8,901 nt of DNA from Faecalibacterium prausnitzii (GTDB lineage Bacteria; Bacillota; Clostridia; Oscillospirales; Ruminococcaceae), in NCBI GenBank assembly GCA_002313795.1, contig DCCL01000024.1, forward strand, positions 1-8,901. Reading direction: 5' to 3'. How positions within the stretch are numbered: position 1 is the first letter of the stretch; every line of letters begins with the position of its first letter. Shown piece after piece: positions 1 to 6,186 of the stretch. Made by a program: the position numbers and the translations under genes. The notes beneath the pieces are model-generated. The model was not told the DNA's origin, made no database searches, and saw only the letters and a list, made by a program, of their open reading frames with translations.

Positions 1-519
1 GCTGTATCTCGACCCGGATATTGTGGTGCGGCAGAGCTTGCGGGAACTGTATGAGATGCCTATGGGCACAGCGTTTTTCGCGGCGGCCACCCACATCCGC
101 GGCTTTCTGCACCGGTTTAATGAGCTGCGTCTGGATATGGACGAGGACAGCCCCTACATCAACTCCGGCGTGATACTGATGAATCTGCAGGCTCTGCGGG
201 CGGAACAGGATACGCAGGAGGTGTTCGACTATATGGACGCCCACAAGGGACGCTCATGCTGCCGGATCAGGACATTATCAGCGCCCTGTACGGCCAGCGC
301 ATTTTACCGCTGGATCCTATCCGCTACAACATGACGGAGAAGTTATTTGCCCTTCACCGGCACAACGGGGACGGCATGACGCTGGAGGACGTGCGGCAGC
401 GGTCGGTGGTCATCCACTACTGTGGGCGGAACAAGCCGTGGAAGCCGGGGTACATGGGAGAACTGAACGTTTTTTACGATGAAGCGATCTCCCAAATGGC
501 GGAGATTGGTCATAATTGA
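1..519 (+). pseudogene. Glycosyltransferase family 8, 3' part, frameshifted
   Basis: The reading frame is open at the left edge (from base 2) and starts with LYLDPDIVV, whose DPD at 11-19 fits the metal-binding DxD motif of GT8 enzymes that transfer sugars from nucleotide-sugar donors. YINSGVILMNL (about 164-196) is the conserved block that usually follows. The frame is then lost: after codon 248-250 it reads RSCC, while the next frame carries GTLMLPDQD and later VVIHYCGRNKPWKPG, the usual GT8 C-terminal motifs, ending at TGA 517-519. One G missing from the G run at 247-249 explains the shift. No start codon is visible because the 5' end lies outside the window. Base composition is GC-rich like the dehydratase. 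The family is well supported; sugar donor and acceptor are unknown. A sequencing error is possible, but decayed DNA follows directly. Confidence 0.8.
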
Positions 520-742
520 ATCGTTTTTATATCGCGCATAGTGTTAGAGCGAACCCCATTCACTATTTAGAAATTGCTGTGGTCATGATGGCTATTGGGA
601 TGACTTCTGATAGTAATGCCCATAGTTCGCGGAATTCGTTTCCGGAAAATACAGATGCTATCAGCCCAGCACCTTTAACTTCATAGAACAGGGCTTGACC
701 GCCAATTATATATATGTTCTGAGTTCTATCTTCGGGACAAGG

Positions 743-780
743 GTCAAAGCAGCACCACCGTTTGGTGGTGCTGCTTTGAC
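743..780. repeat. Perfect palindrome, 17-bp arms, 4-nt loop
   Basis: The left arm GTCAAAGCAGCACCACC (743-759) is the exact reverse complement of 764-780, separated by GTTT. Either strand would fold into a very stable hairpin. No T tract follows on either strand, so it is not a standard intrinsic terminator. Perfect arms inside otherwise decayed sequence suggest a recent or maintained element such as a small palindromic repeat or the end of a mobile element. Confidence 0.85.
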
Positions 781-1008
781 ATATGTGATTAAAGCTTTCC
801 ATGCAGCCCATGCAGCAACAATTAGAAATCGTGTCCATAAAAGTGTGCAATCATTTGTTATGCTACTCAGCGCCAAGCAGGAAACGTCCTGTCTGTTTGG
901 AGAGGATGCCGAGGAAAGGCAGGCGCGGCAGCTCACTACGTATAGGAATCAAGAGCAACATCGAGATACTCACAGCAAGCGAAAAAGGCATGACCCTGAG
1001 CGATAACA

Positions 1009-1043
1009 CAAAAAATGGGGCGCAGGGCTGATGCCTGCGCCCC
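1009..1043 (-). terminator. Rho-independent terminator, minus strand
   Basis: A 10-bp GC-rich stem pairs 1017-1026 (GGGGCGCAGG) with 1034-1043 across a 7-nt loop. Read on the minus strand the stem is followed by one A and seven T residues (complement of 1009-1015), the standard intrinsic terminator layout. On the plus strand no T tract follows. It lies downstream of the minus-strand coding remnant and of the GntR gene, and would end transcripts coming from that direction. Confidence 0.8.
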
Positions 1044-1075
1044 GAAAGGTGTAGGAGATAATTTGCTTTTGGTAT

Positions 1076-1403
1076 TTAGCTGCTAAGTGTCAGTTCATTG
1101 ACTGCCTCGATTAGATTGATCCGAAGGTTTCAGAATACAAGGCGAAATGGACTTCCCCTCAACTGCATCACTCTATTATACAGCACTATTTGAAATGTAC
1201 TCGTGTTGCCCATGTTGTAGGCCAATTCATCATTATTGCTATGCTCCACTGCTAGCAACATCCTCATTGGTGAAAATGGCAGTCTGTGAGGTTTTCGGTT
1301 CGTGGTCGGCGTTGGTAATGAACTACTTTATGGCTTGGATTTCCTGCGGGGAATTTAGGAACAATACCGTTTCTTTGGCTTTAGTCCGAGACCGAAATAT
1401 GAG
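1076..1403 (-). pseudogene. Decayed coding remnant of unknown family, minus strand
   Basis: On the minus strand one frame reads KAKETVLFLNSPQEIQAIK, an in-frame TAG (1323-1325), then FITNADHEPKTSQ and TAIFTNEDV, closing at TAG 1239-1241. A second frame takes over at about 1258 with LLAVEHSNNDELAYNMGNTS and continues to a TGA (1130-1132), then INLIEAVNELTLSS and a final TAA (1076-1078). A one-base indel near 1258-1260 would join the two frames. The residue make-up looks like a soluble protein, unlike the Cys-rich product of the opposite strand. I do not recognise the family. No start codon or ribosome-binding site is visible; the remnant begins against the 3' end of the GntR gene. A terminator lies 33 bases downstream. 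Its coding past is an inference from composition and shared direction. Confidence 0.45.
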
Positions 1404-1404
1404 C

Positions 1405-2088
1405 CTAACTGTCCTTCTTTAAAGCCAACACATTCATAGCACTGCGCAGGTGGACGCGCATGGCCGCTTCCGCGCCGGAAGCGTCCCGCTTGGCGAGAAA
1501 TTCCATCAGCAGTGCGTGATCCCGCAGGGTAATGTCCGACAGCAGCTCCTGATGCTCGTTGAGCATAATGGTCTCGGACACGGCGCTGTGGATGATGGGC
1601 AGCAGCTGCAGCATGAAGCGGTTGTGGGAGGCCACGGCAATGCGCTGGTGGAACTCCTGGTCGGCGGCAGTTCGGTCGGCGTTGAGTCGTATCTGTTCTT
1701 CCACCAGCCGTCCCGCCTCCATGATGGCATCCAGCTCCTCGTCCGTGGCGCGATGACAGGCCATGGCCGCCAGCTGCGGCTCAAACAGCAGGCGGGCCTC
1801 GAACAGATCCTTCACACGGCTGCGGTTCAGATCCAACTCGTCCAGTCCAAAGCTGATGAAACTCTCCATGCTTTCGGATACAAAGGTGCCCTTGCCGCGA
1901 TAGACCTCCAGCACACCTTGAGAACAGAGTACCTTGATGGCCTCCCGCAGGGTGGAACGGCTGACACCCAGCCTGTCCGACAGGATGTTTTCTCCCGGCA
2001 GCTTGTCACCGGGGCGGAACTCCTGTGTGTCCGCGATCATCTTATATAAGCTGTCCGCCACTTGGTGGGGCAGATCTTTTCTCATCAT
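1405..2088 (-). CDS. GntR family transcriptional regulator, FCD (FadR) type
   Basis: A 227-residue DNA-binding regulator. The ATG at 2088 is chosen because GGGAGG lies 8 bases upstream; an ATG 60 bases further up has no such site, and a second ATG follows directly. Residues about 6-70 form the winged helix-turn-helix, with LGVSRSTLREAIKVL (40-54) as the recognition helix region and YRGKGTFV (63-70) as the wing. Residues about 95-220 match the all-helical FCD ligand-binding domain; D143, H147 (EFHQRI), H191 and H213 are candidate metal ligands, as in FCD proteins that bind carboxylates through a metal. Length is normal for the family. The gene diverges from the dehydratase gene, and inverted boxes between them suggest it controls both. 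FCD regulators usually respond to organic acids or sugar acids; the actual ligand is unknown. Composition is GC-rich, like the dehydratase gene. Confidence 0.93.
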   Translation of the reverse strand: MMRKDLPHQVADSLYKMIADTQEFRPGDKLPGENILSDRLGVSRSTLREAIKVLCSQGVLEVYRGKGTFVSESMESFISFGLDELDLNRSRVKDLFEARLLFEPQLAAMACHRATDEELDAIMEAGRLVEEQIRLNADRTAADQEFHQRIAVASHNRFMLQLLPIIHSAVSETIMLNEHQELLSDITLRDHALLMEFLAKRDASGAEAAMRVHLRSAMNVLALKKDS

Positions 2089-2153
2089 AGTGCGATCCTC
2101 CCAATATTCTGCTGCTTTCAGTATACGGGCTGCCGTTGCAAAAAGCAAGTAAT

Positions 2154-2176
2154 ACTTGTGTGAAAAGTATACAAGT
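2154..2176. promoter_or_regulatory. Candidate GntR operator at its own promoter
   Basis: ACTTGT (2154-2159) and ACAAGT (2171-2176) form an inverted repeat with an 11-base spacer. The ATACAAG half-site recurs at 2279-2285. The boxes resemble the T-GT-N-AC-A type sites known for FCD regulators. The site overlaps the candidate -10 of the GntR gene, which would fit autoregulation. The wide spacer makes this weaker than the site at 2265-2277. Confidence 0.4.
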
Positions 2177-2194
2177 TTGCGGTGAGTATTTCAG
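2166..2194 (-). promoter_or_regulatory. Candidate promoter of the GntR gene
   Basis: On the minus strand CTGAAA (2194-2189) and TATACT (2171-2166) are separated by 17 bases. The -35 matches consensus at four of six positions and the -10 is good. It would start transcription roughly 70 bases upstream of the chosen ATG. Confidence 0.4.
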
Positions 2195-2232
2195 CGAGTG
2201 CAACAAATTTTCAAAAAAGGGTCAACTCATTA

Positions 2233-2261
2233 TTGACAAAGAGTAGATGAGCTATTATATT
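2233..2261 (+). promoter_or_regulatory. Sigma-A promoter of the dehydratase gene/operon
   Basis: TTGACA (2233-2238) and TATATT (2256-2261) are separated by exactly 17 bases, so the -35 is perfect and the -10 close to consensus. Transcription would begin near 2268, about 45 bases before the dehydratase ATG. A promoter this strong fits one controlled by a repressor. Confidence 0.8.
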
Positions 2262-2264
2262 TAA

Positions 2265-2277
2265 CTTGTCCAACAAG
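2265..2277. promoter_or_regulatory. Candidate GntR operator over the transcription start
   Basis: CTTGT-CCA-ACAAG is a perfect inverted repeat with a 3-base centre. Its core TTGTCCAACAA fits the pattern TTGT-N3-ACAA expected of FCD-type GntR regulators. It starts 4 bases after the -10 and covers the expected start site, where binding would block transcription. The related half-site ATACAAG lies 2 bases downstream (2279-2285). Confidence 0.6.
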
Positions 2278-2314
2278 CATACAAGAAAACATACATCAAG
2301 AGGTGAAGCTAACA

Positions 2315-3973
2315 ATGGTAAGTGACCAGATCAAAAAGGGCACTGATCGTGCGCCCCATCGGTCGCTGCTGTACGCATTGGGCTTGACAGAAGAGGAGAT
2401 GGCTCGTCCACTGATCGCAGTGGTGTCCTCTAAGAGTGACATCATCCCGGGCCACATCCATCTGGACAAGATCGCGGAGGCGGTAAAGGCCGGTGTTTAC
2501 GCGGCTGGAGGTACACCGGTGGTAGTACCCGCCATCGGTGTGTGCGACGGCATCGTCATGGGCCACAAGGGAATGCACTACTCCCTGGCCTCCCGCGAAC
2601 TTATCGCGGACTCGGTGGAGACGCTGCTGACCGCCCACTGCTTCGACGGCGCGGTACTGATCCCTAACTGCGACAAGATCGTACCGGGCATGCTGATGGG
2701 GGCTATCCGCGTGAACATCCCCACGCTGGTGTGCTCCGGCGGCCCCATGCTGGCGGGACATGTCAACGGTAAGAAAACCAGCCTGTCCCAGATGTTCGAG
2801 GCCGTAGGCGCATATCAGGCGGGGAAGCTGGACGACGCGGGGCTGCGGAAATGCGAGCAGTCCTCCTGCCCCTCCTGTGGTTCCTGCTCCGGCATGTTCA
2901 CAGCCAATTCCATGAACTGCCTGTGCGAGGCGCTGGGTATGGCGCTGCCGGGCAACGGCAGCATCCCCGCCCCCGTCTCCGCCCGCATCCAGTTCGCCAA
3001 GCATTCCGGCATGAAGGTCATGGAGCTGGTGGAGAAAAACATCCGTCCCCGGGACATCGTAACGGCAGAAGCGTTTCATAATGCCATCACCGTGGATATG
3101 GCGCTGGGCTGCTCCACCAACACGTCTCTGCATATCCCGGCTATCGCTCACGAGGCGGGGCTGACCATCGACCTGAAGCAGTTCAACGCCATCAGTGAAA
3201 AGACGCCTAATCTGTGCCATCTGGCACCGGCGGGCGAGCACTTCATGGAGGAACTGGACGAGGCTGGCGGCGTGTCCGCCGTCATGAAGGAGCTGGCGGA
3301 CGCGGGCCTGCTGCACACGGAGCTGCCCACCGTCACCGGCCACACCGTGGGGGAGAACATCGCCCACGCGGACAACCGCGACGCTGAGGTCATCCGCCCG
3401 CTGGATAACCCCTATTCCGCCACCGGCGGTCTGGCGTTCCTGTTCGGCAACATCGCCCGCAATGGCTGCGTGGTGAAGCGCAGCGCCGTAGCGCCGGAGA
3501 TGCGGGTGCATAGCTGTACCGCCCGTGTGTTTGACGGCGAGGAGGCAGCGGTGAAGGCCATCTTCGGCGGTGATATCAAGAAAGGTGACATCGTGGTGAT
3601 TCTGTACGAGGGACCCAAGGGCGGCCCGGGCATGCGTGAGATGCTGGTACCCACCTCGGCGCTGGCGGGTATGGGGCTGGACAAGGACGTGGCCCTGATC
3701 ACAGATGGCCGGTTCTCCGGCGCGTCCCGGGGCGCTTCCATCGGCCATGTGTCCCCCGAAGCAGCGGCTGGCGGCGAGATCGGCCTGCTGCGGGACGGCG
3801 ACATCATTGACATCGACATGGACAAGTATACCATCAACGCCCGCGTCACCGACAAGGAATTTGCCCGCCGCAGAGCGGAGCAGAAGCCCCACGAGGACTG
3901 GGTGAAGGGCGGCTGGCTGGCTCGTTACCGCAAGCTGGTTTCCTCTGCTGACGAAGGCGCGATTCTGAAATAA
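2315..3973 (+). CDS. ilvD: Dihydroxy-acid dehydratase (IlvD/Edd family)
   Basis: A 552-residue cytoplasmic iron-sulfur dehydratase. In valine/isoleucine synthesis IlvD turns 2,3-dihydroxy-3-methyl acids into 2-keto acids; relatives dehydrate sugar acids. ATG 2315 is chosen because AAGAGGTGA (2298-2306) stands 8-9 bases upstream; an in-frame GTG at 2303 lies inside that site. Visible motifs: PGHIHL (45-50), CDG with metal-binding D78, NCDK with C119, D120 and the lysine (K121) expected to be carbamylated, [11 protein letters not shown] (from C185) with further cluster cysteines, and DGRFSG with catalytic S468. The PGH form is that of E. coli-like [4Fe-4S] enzymes, which are oxygen-sensitive, fitting an anaerobe. 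Length is normal. EFNT before the CDG motif in E. coli-type IlvD is VVPA here, a change of unknown effect. No other branched-chain synthesis gene is adjacent; a GntR regulator and a GntP permease are, so a catabolic role is possible. Confidence 0.93.
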   Translation: MVSDQIKKGTDRAPHRSLLYALGLTEEEMARPLIAVVSSKSDIIPGHIHLDKIAEAVKAGVYAAGGTPVVVPAIGVCDGIVMGHKGMHYSLASRELIADSVETLLTAHCFDGAVLIPNCDKIVPGMLMGAIRVNIPTLVCSGGPMLAGHVNGKKTSLSQMFEAVGAYQAGKLDDAGLRKCEQSSCPSCGSCSGMFTANSMNCLCEALGMALPGNGSIPAPVSARIQFAKHSGMKVMELVEKNIRPRDIVTAEAFHNAITVDMALGCSTNTSLHIPAIAHEAGLTIDLKQFNAISEKTPNLCHLAPAGEHFMEELDEAGGVSAVMKELADAGLLHTELPTVTGHTVGENIAHADNRDAEVIRPLDNPYSATGGLAFLFGNIARNGCVVKRSAVAPEMRVHSCTARVFDGEEAAVKAIFGGDIKKGDIVVILYEGPKGGPGMREMLVPTSALAGMGLDKDVALITDGRFSGASRGASIGHVSPEAAAGGEIGLLRDGDIIDIDMDKYTINARVTDKEFARRRAEQKPHEDWVKGGWLARYRKLVSSADEGAILK

Positions 3974-4000
3974 ACAGGACAAGCGCTTACTGAACAAGGG

Positions 4001-4150
4001 ATGCCAAGCACATATTTCATCAGAGATGAATACAGAGTTGCTCTAAGAGCTCCCATCAATAAATACGACCCAATTAATCAAAAATTTGCGGTAATGCCTG
4101 TATGCGGACATTCCGCAGCAATGAATTATACGAGGAGGAAACTTAAATGA
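4001..4150 (+). CDS. Possible small ORF, 49 aa, overlapping the HD gene start
   Basis: Between the dehydratase and HD genes an ATG at 4001 opens 49 codons (MPSTYFIRDEYRVALRAPIN...) ending in TGA 4148-4150, which overlaps the next ATG (4147) as ATGA, a layout typical of translational coupling. It is in the same frame as the dehydratase and would follow it after 27 bases. Against it: AAGGG sits directly on the ATG with no spacing, so initiation would be poor, and the HD gene has its own strong Shine-Dalgarno site inside this frame. I do not recognise the peptide; it could be a real small protein, a gene remnant or chance. Confidence 0.25.
   Translation: MPSTYFIRDEYRVALRAPINKYDPINQKFAVMPVCGHSAAMNYTRRKLK
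4103..4117. promoter_or_regulatory. Short inverted repeat before the HD gene
   Basis: TGCGGA-CAT-TCCGCA is a perfect 6-bp inverted repeat with a 3-base centre, ending 14 bases before the Shine-Dalgarno site of the HD gene. It differs from the ACAAG boxes upstream of the dehydratase. It could be an operator, a weak RNA hairpin or chance. I see no convincing promoter in the 173-base gap. Confidence 0.25.
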
Positions 4151-4701
4151 AAGCAAATTCTACCGCTGTTTGGAACGCATTCCCCGAGCTGAAGATGGTA
4201 AGCAACAAAGAGTGGGCAGAAAAGGCCTGTGCGATCTGGGAATACTTTTGGGAAAAAAGTGCGTGGGACAACCTTGAGGATGCAGCATTCAGTATCCTCG
4301 GAAAAATCCCAGTGACCTTGGTGATGCATACACAGTGCGTTGTAAAGGGTGCGATCCGACTCGCTGATACACTCGAAGAGGTCCAGCACGAGAAAATCGA
4401 TCGTGATGTTCTCATCATCGGCGCAATTCTGCATGATGCCAGCAAGATCGTGGAATATTGCCCCGGCGAAGACGGCGTGGCACGCATTACGCGAGAAGGT
4501 GAATTTCATCAGCATTCCTTCATGGCGGCTGCCAAGGCATGGGAAATGGGACTTCCGGATGAGATCGTCAATATCATCCTCTGCCATTCCAATCTGACCA
4601 GCGCAAAATTGGTCACTATCGAAGGCCTGCTTGTTAAATGTGCAGATTCCGCCTCTGGTCATGCCGCCCTCGGCGCATATGACGGTTATAGCGGGCACTA
4701 A
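4147..4701 (+). CDS. HD-domain metal-dependent hydrolase, 184 aa
   Basis: A small cytoplasmic protein of the HD superfamily, whose members mostly hydrolyse phosphate esters of nucleotides or other metabolites using bound metal. GAGGAGG (4132-4138) lies 8 bases before the ATG. The metal-site pattern is visible in order: H61 (MHTQCVVKGA), H96-D97 in GAILHDASKI, H121/H123 in EFHQHS, H147 in ILCHSN and D167 in VKCADSASGH. Residues 1-50 are a helical-looking N-terminal part without a recognisable motif. No signal peptide or membrane segment is seen, and no second domain that would make it a signalling or nucleotidyltransferase fusion. The stop lies 31 bases before the permease start, so the two are probably cotranscribed. 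Its substrate cannot be read from the sequence. Composition is lower in GC than the dehydratase upstream. Confidence 0.85.
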   Translation: MKANSTAVWNAFPELKMVSNKEWAEKACAIWEYFWEKSAWDNLEDAAFSILGKIPVTLVMHTQCVVKGAIRLADTLEEVQHEKIDRDVLIIGAILHDASKIVEYCPGEDGVARITREGEFHQHSFMAAAKAWEMGLPDEIVNIILCHSNLTSAKLVTIEGLLVKCADSASGHAALGAYDGYSGH

Positions 4702-4732
4702 GAAAGCGTGCGCCAAGAAAGGAGCGTAGGAC

Positions 4733-6082
4733 ATGAGTAATACATGGATCCTGATTAGTTTTGTGATCACACTGGTCGCATTGATCCTCATGTTGACCAA
4801 GCTGAAATTAGACCCAACCATTGGCTTGCTCTCTGCCGCGATTCTGGCTGGCCTACTTACCAGAATGCCGCTCGCCGATATCACCAGCGCAATCAGCAGC
4901 GGGTTCGGATCGACACTCAGCGGACTCGGTATGGTAGTTGCATTCGGATGCATATTGGCATATTACCTGGAGAAGTCCGGTGCAATCGATGAGATGGCTA
5001 AATGGCTCATCAGAAAGCTTGGCCCGAAAAACGATATTTTTGCACTTGCAATTGCAGGCTTTATTATCTCTATTCCGGTTTGGATGGGAGCTGCCTGGGT
5101 CATGCTGGCTCCCTTGTGCAAAAAACTCGCAAAACTGACGAACAAAAGCATTTTGCGCTATGTCTGTGCGCTCAGCGTTGGTTTGCTGCTGACGCACTGC
5201 TGTGTTGCTCCTACTCCCGGCCCTCTGGCTGTTGCGGGCATGATAGGCGCAAATATCGGCTGGTTCATATTCTATGGCATTATTGTGACACTGCCCGCTT
5301 TGCTGATTATCAGCCTTCTGTATGTCAATGTTTACAAGAAGGATGAAAAAGCATGCGGCAAAGCGGTTTTGGATGAAGCTGAGCTTGCTGCCTCGCTCAA
5401 ACCCGATCCGACCAAGCCGAGTGCAGGGCATACGATCTTCCTGATCTTTTTCCCTGTGATTCTGATCGTGGTGGGAACGGTTTCCGGCATCGTCCTGCCG
5501 GAAGGAACTGCCAAAGATATTATTGCCTTTATCAGCAATAACAATATTGCGCTGTTTATCTCTATGCTCGTTACCATTTTCTCGCTGTCCAAGTACTTTG
5601 ACAAACCGGTCATGTCGATGTTCAACGATGCGTTGAAGACGACGGAAATCGTCATTATTCTGGGCGTTGGCGGCTCACTTGCGGCGGTGATCACAAAGAG
5701 TGGGATCGGCGATGTGCTTTGCAGTACCCTTCTTGGCTTTGACATGCCTATCCTTGTGTTTGCCTTTATCCTAAGCGCGATCCTGCGTGTGGCACTAAGC
5801 TCCGGCACCACAGCCATGTTGACTACGGTAGGCATCTTTGCACCTATCGCACAGGAAGTGGGAGCCTCTCCCGTTTTGGTAGGCCTGACGATATGTGCTG
5901 CTGCGGTTGGATTCCTTATTCACACGGACACCGCTTTCTGGCTTGCAGCCGGTCTGTTTGATATTGATTCCAAACAGACACTTCGTTCCCTGTCCGTGCC
6001 CACTACGATTGCCAGCTTGATCACATTTGCTGTGATACTAATTTTGAGCATGTTTGCCAATGTGCTGCCCGGACTGTATTGA
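4733..6082 (+). CDS. GntP family permease (gluconate/hydroxy-acid transporter)
   Basis: A 449-residue integral membrane protein of the gluconate:proton symporter family, the usual length for GntP. AAAGGAG (4718-4724) lies 8 bases before ATG 4733. The chain is mostly hydrophobic, with about 12 candidate membrane segments and a hydrophilic loop around residues 200-235. Family-like blocks include GFGSTLSGLGMVVAFGCILA, EKSGAIDEMAKWLIRKLGPK and SIPVWMGAAWVMLAPLCKKL in the first half, and ALSSGTTAMLTTVGIFAP with HTDTAFWLAA near the C-terminus. Known members carry gluconate, other aldonates or small hydroxy acids such as glycerate; residues alone do not settle the substrate. It lies between the HD hydrolase and the ketoacid reductase in the same direction, and is the strongest hint that the cluster takes up an organic acid. 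Confidence 0.9.
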   Translation: MSNTWILISFVITLVALILMLTKLKLDPTIGLLSAAILAGLLTRMPLADITSAISSGFGSTLSGLGMVVAFGCILAYYLEKSGAIDEMAKWLIRKLGPKNDIFALAIAGFIISIPVWMGAAWVMLAPLCKKLAKLTNKSILRYVCALSVGLLLTHCCVAPTPGPLAVAGMIGANIGWFIFYGIIVTLPALLIISLLYVNVYKKDEKACGKAVLDEAELAASLKPDPTKPSAGHTIFLIFFPVILIVVGTVSGIVLPEGTAKDIIAFISNNNIALFISMLVTIFSLSKYFDKPVMSMFNDALKTTEIVIILGVGGSLAAVITKSGIGDVLCSTLLGFDMPILVFAFILSAILRVALSSGTTAMLTTVGIFAPIAQEVGASPVLVGLTICAAAVGFLIHTDTAFWLAAGLFDIDSKQTLRSLSVPTTIASLITFAVILILSMFANVLPGLY

Positions 6083-6186
6083 TAATTCCGATTTATTCGC
6101 TTAATTTTACAGGAAAGGCAGAGCCAATCGCCTGTCCAGCTTTACTATAGCTGTACAGATGCAATGTGGTTGAAAGGTTGATTATT

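Larger units (their letters stand above)
520..1075. other. Gene-free stretch with decayed or non-coding DNA
   Basis: No credible gene was found. The plus-strand open frames here lack Shine-Dalgarno sites and overlap one another. A minus-strand open frame (563-850) ends in a peptide of ordinary composition, but its first part runs through the palindrome at 743-780 and its ATG has no ribosome-binding site, so it may be the tail of a lost gene at most. The stretch also holds a minus-strand terminator near 1009-1043. It is more AT-rich than the flanking glycosyltransferase and regulator genes, which fits an inserted and decaying segment. Confidence 0.5.

Noticed and set aside
563..850. Minus-strand 95-codon open frame
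   Set aside because: It runs through the palindrome at 743-780, lacks a ribosome-binding site and matches no family I recognise. Its C-terminal half may be a gene relic, but the evidence is too thin to call.
1147..1422. Plus-strand 91-codon open frame, Cys- and Tyr-rich
   Set aside because: It has no ribosome-binding site and an unlikely composition. The opposite strand reads as a decayed soluble protein, which better explains the open frame, though this is not certain.
1450..2049. Plus-strand open frame opposite the GntR gene
   Set aside because: It is the antisense reading of a clear GntR/FCD gene and has no Shine-Dalgarno site.
2309..3997. Long minus-strand open frame opposite the dehydratase gene
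   Set aside because: The plus strand encodes a full IlvD with all motifs. The antisense frame is a by-product of GC-rich codon use; its product is rich in Gly, His, Gln and Arg and has no ribosome-binding site.
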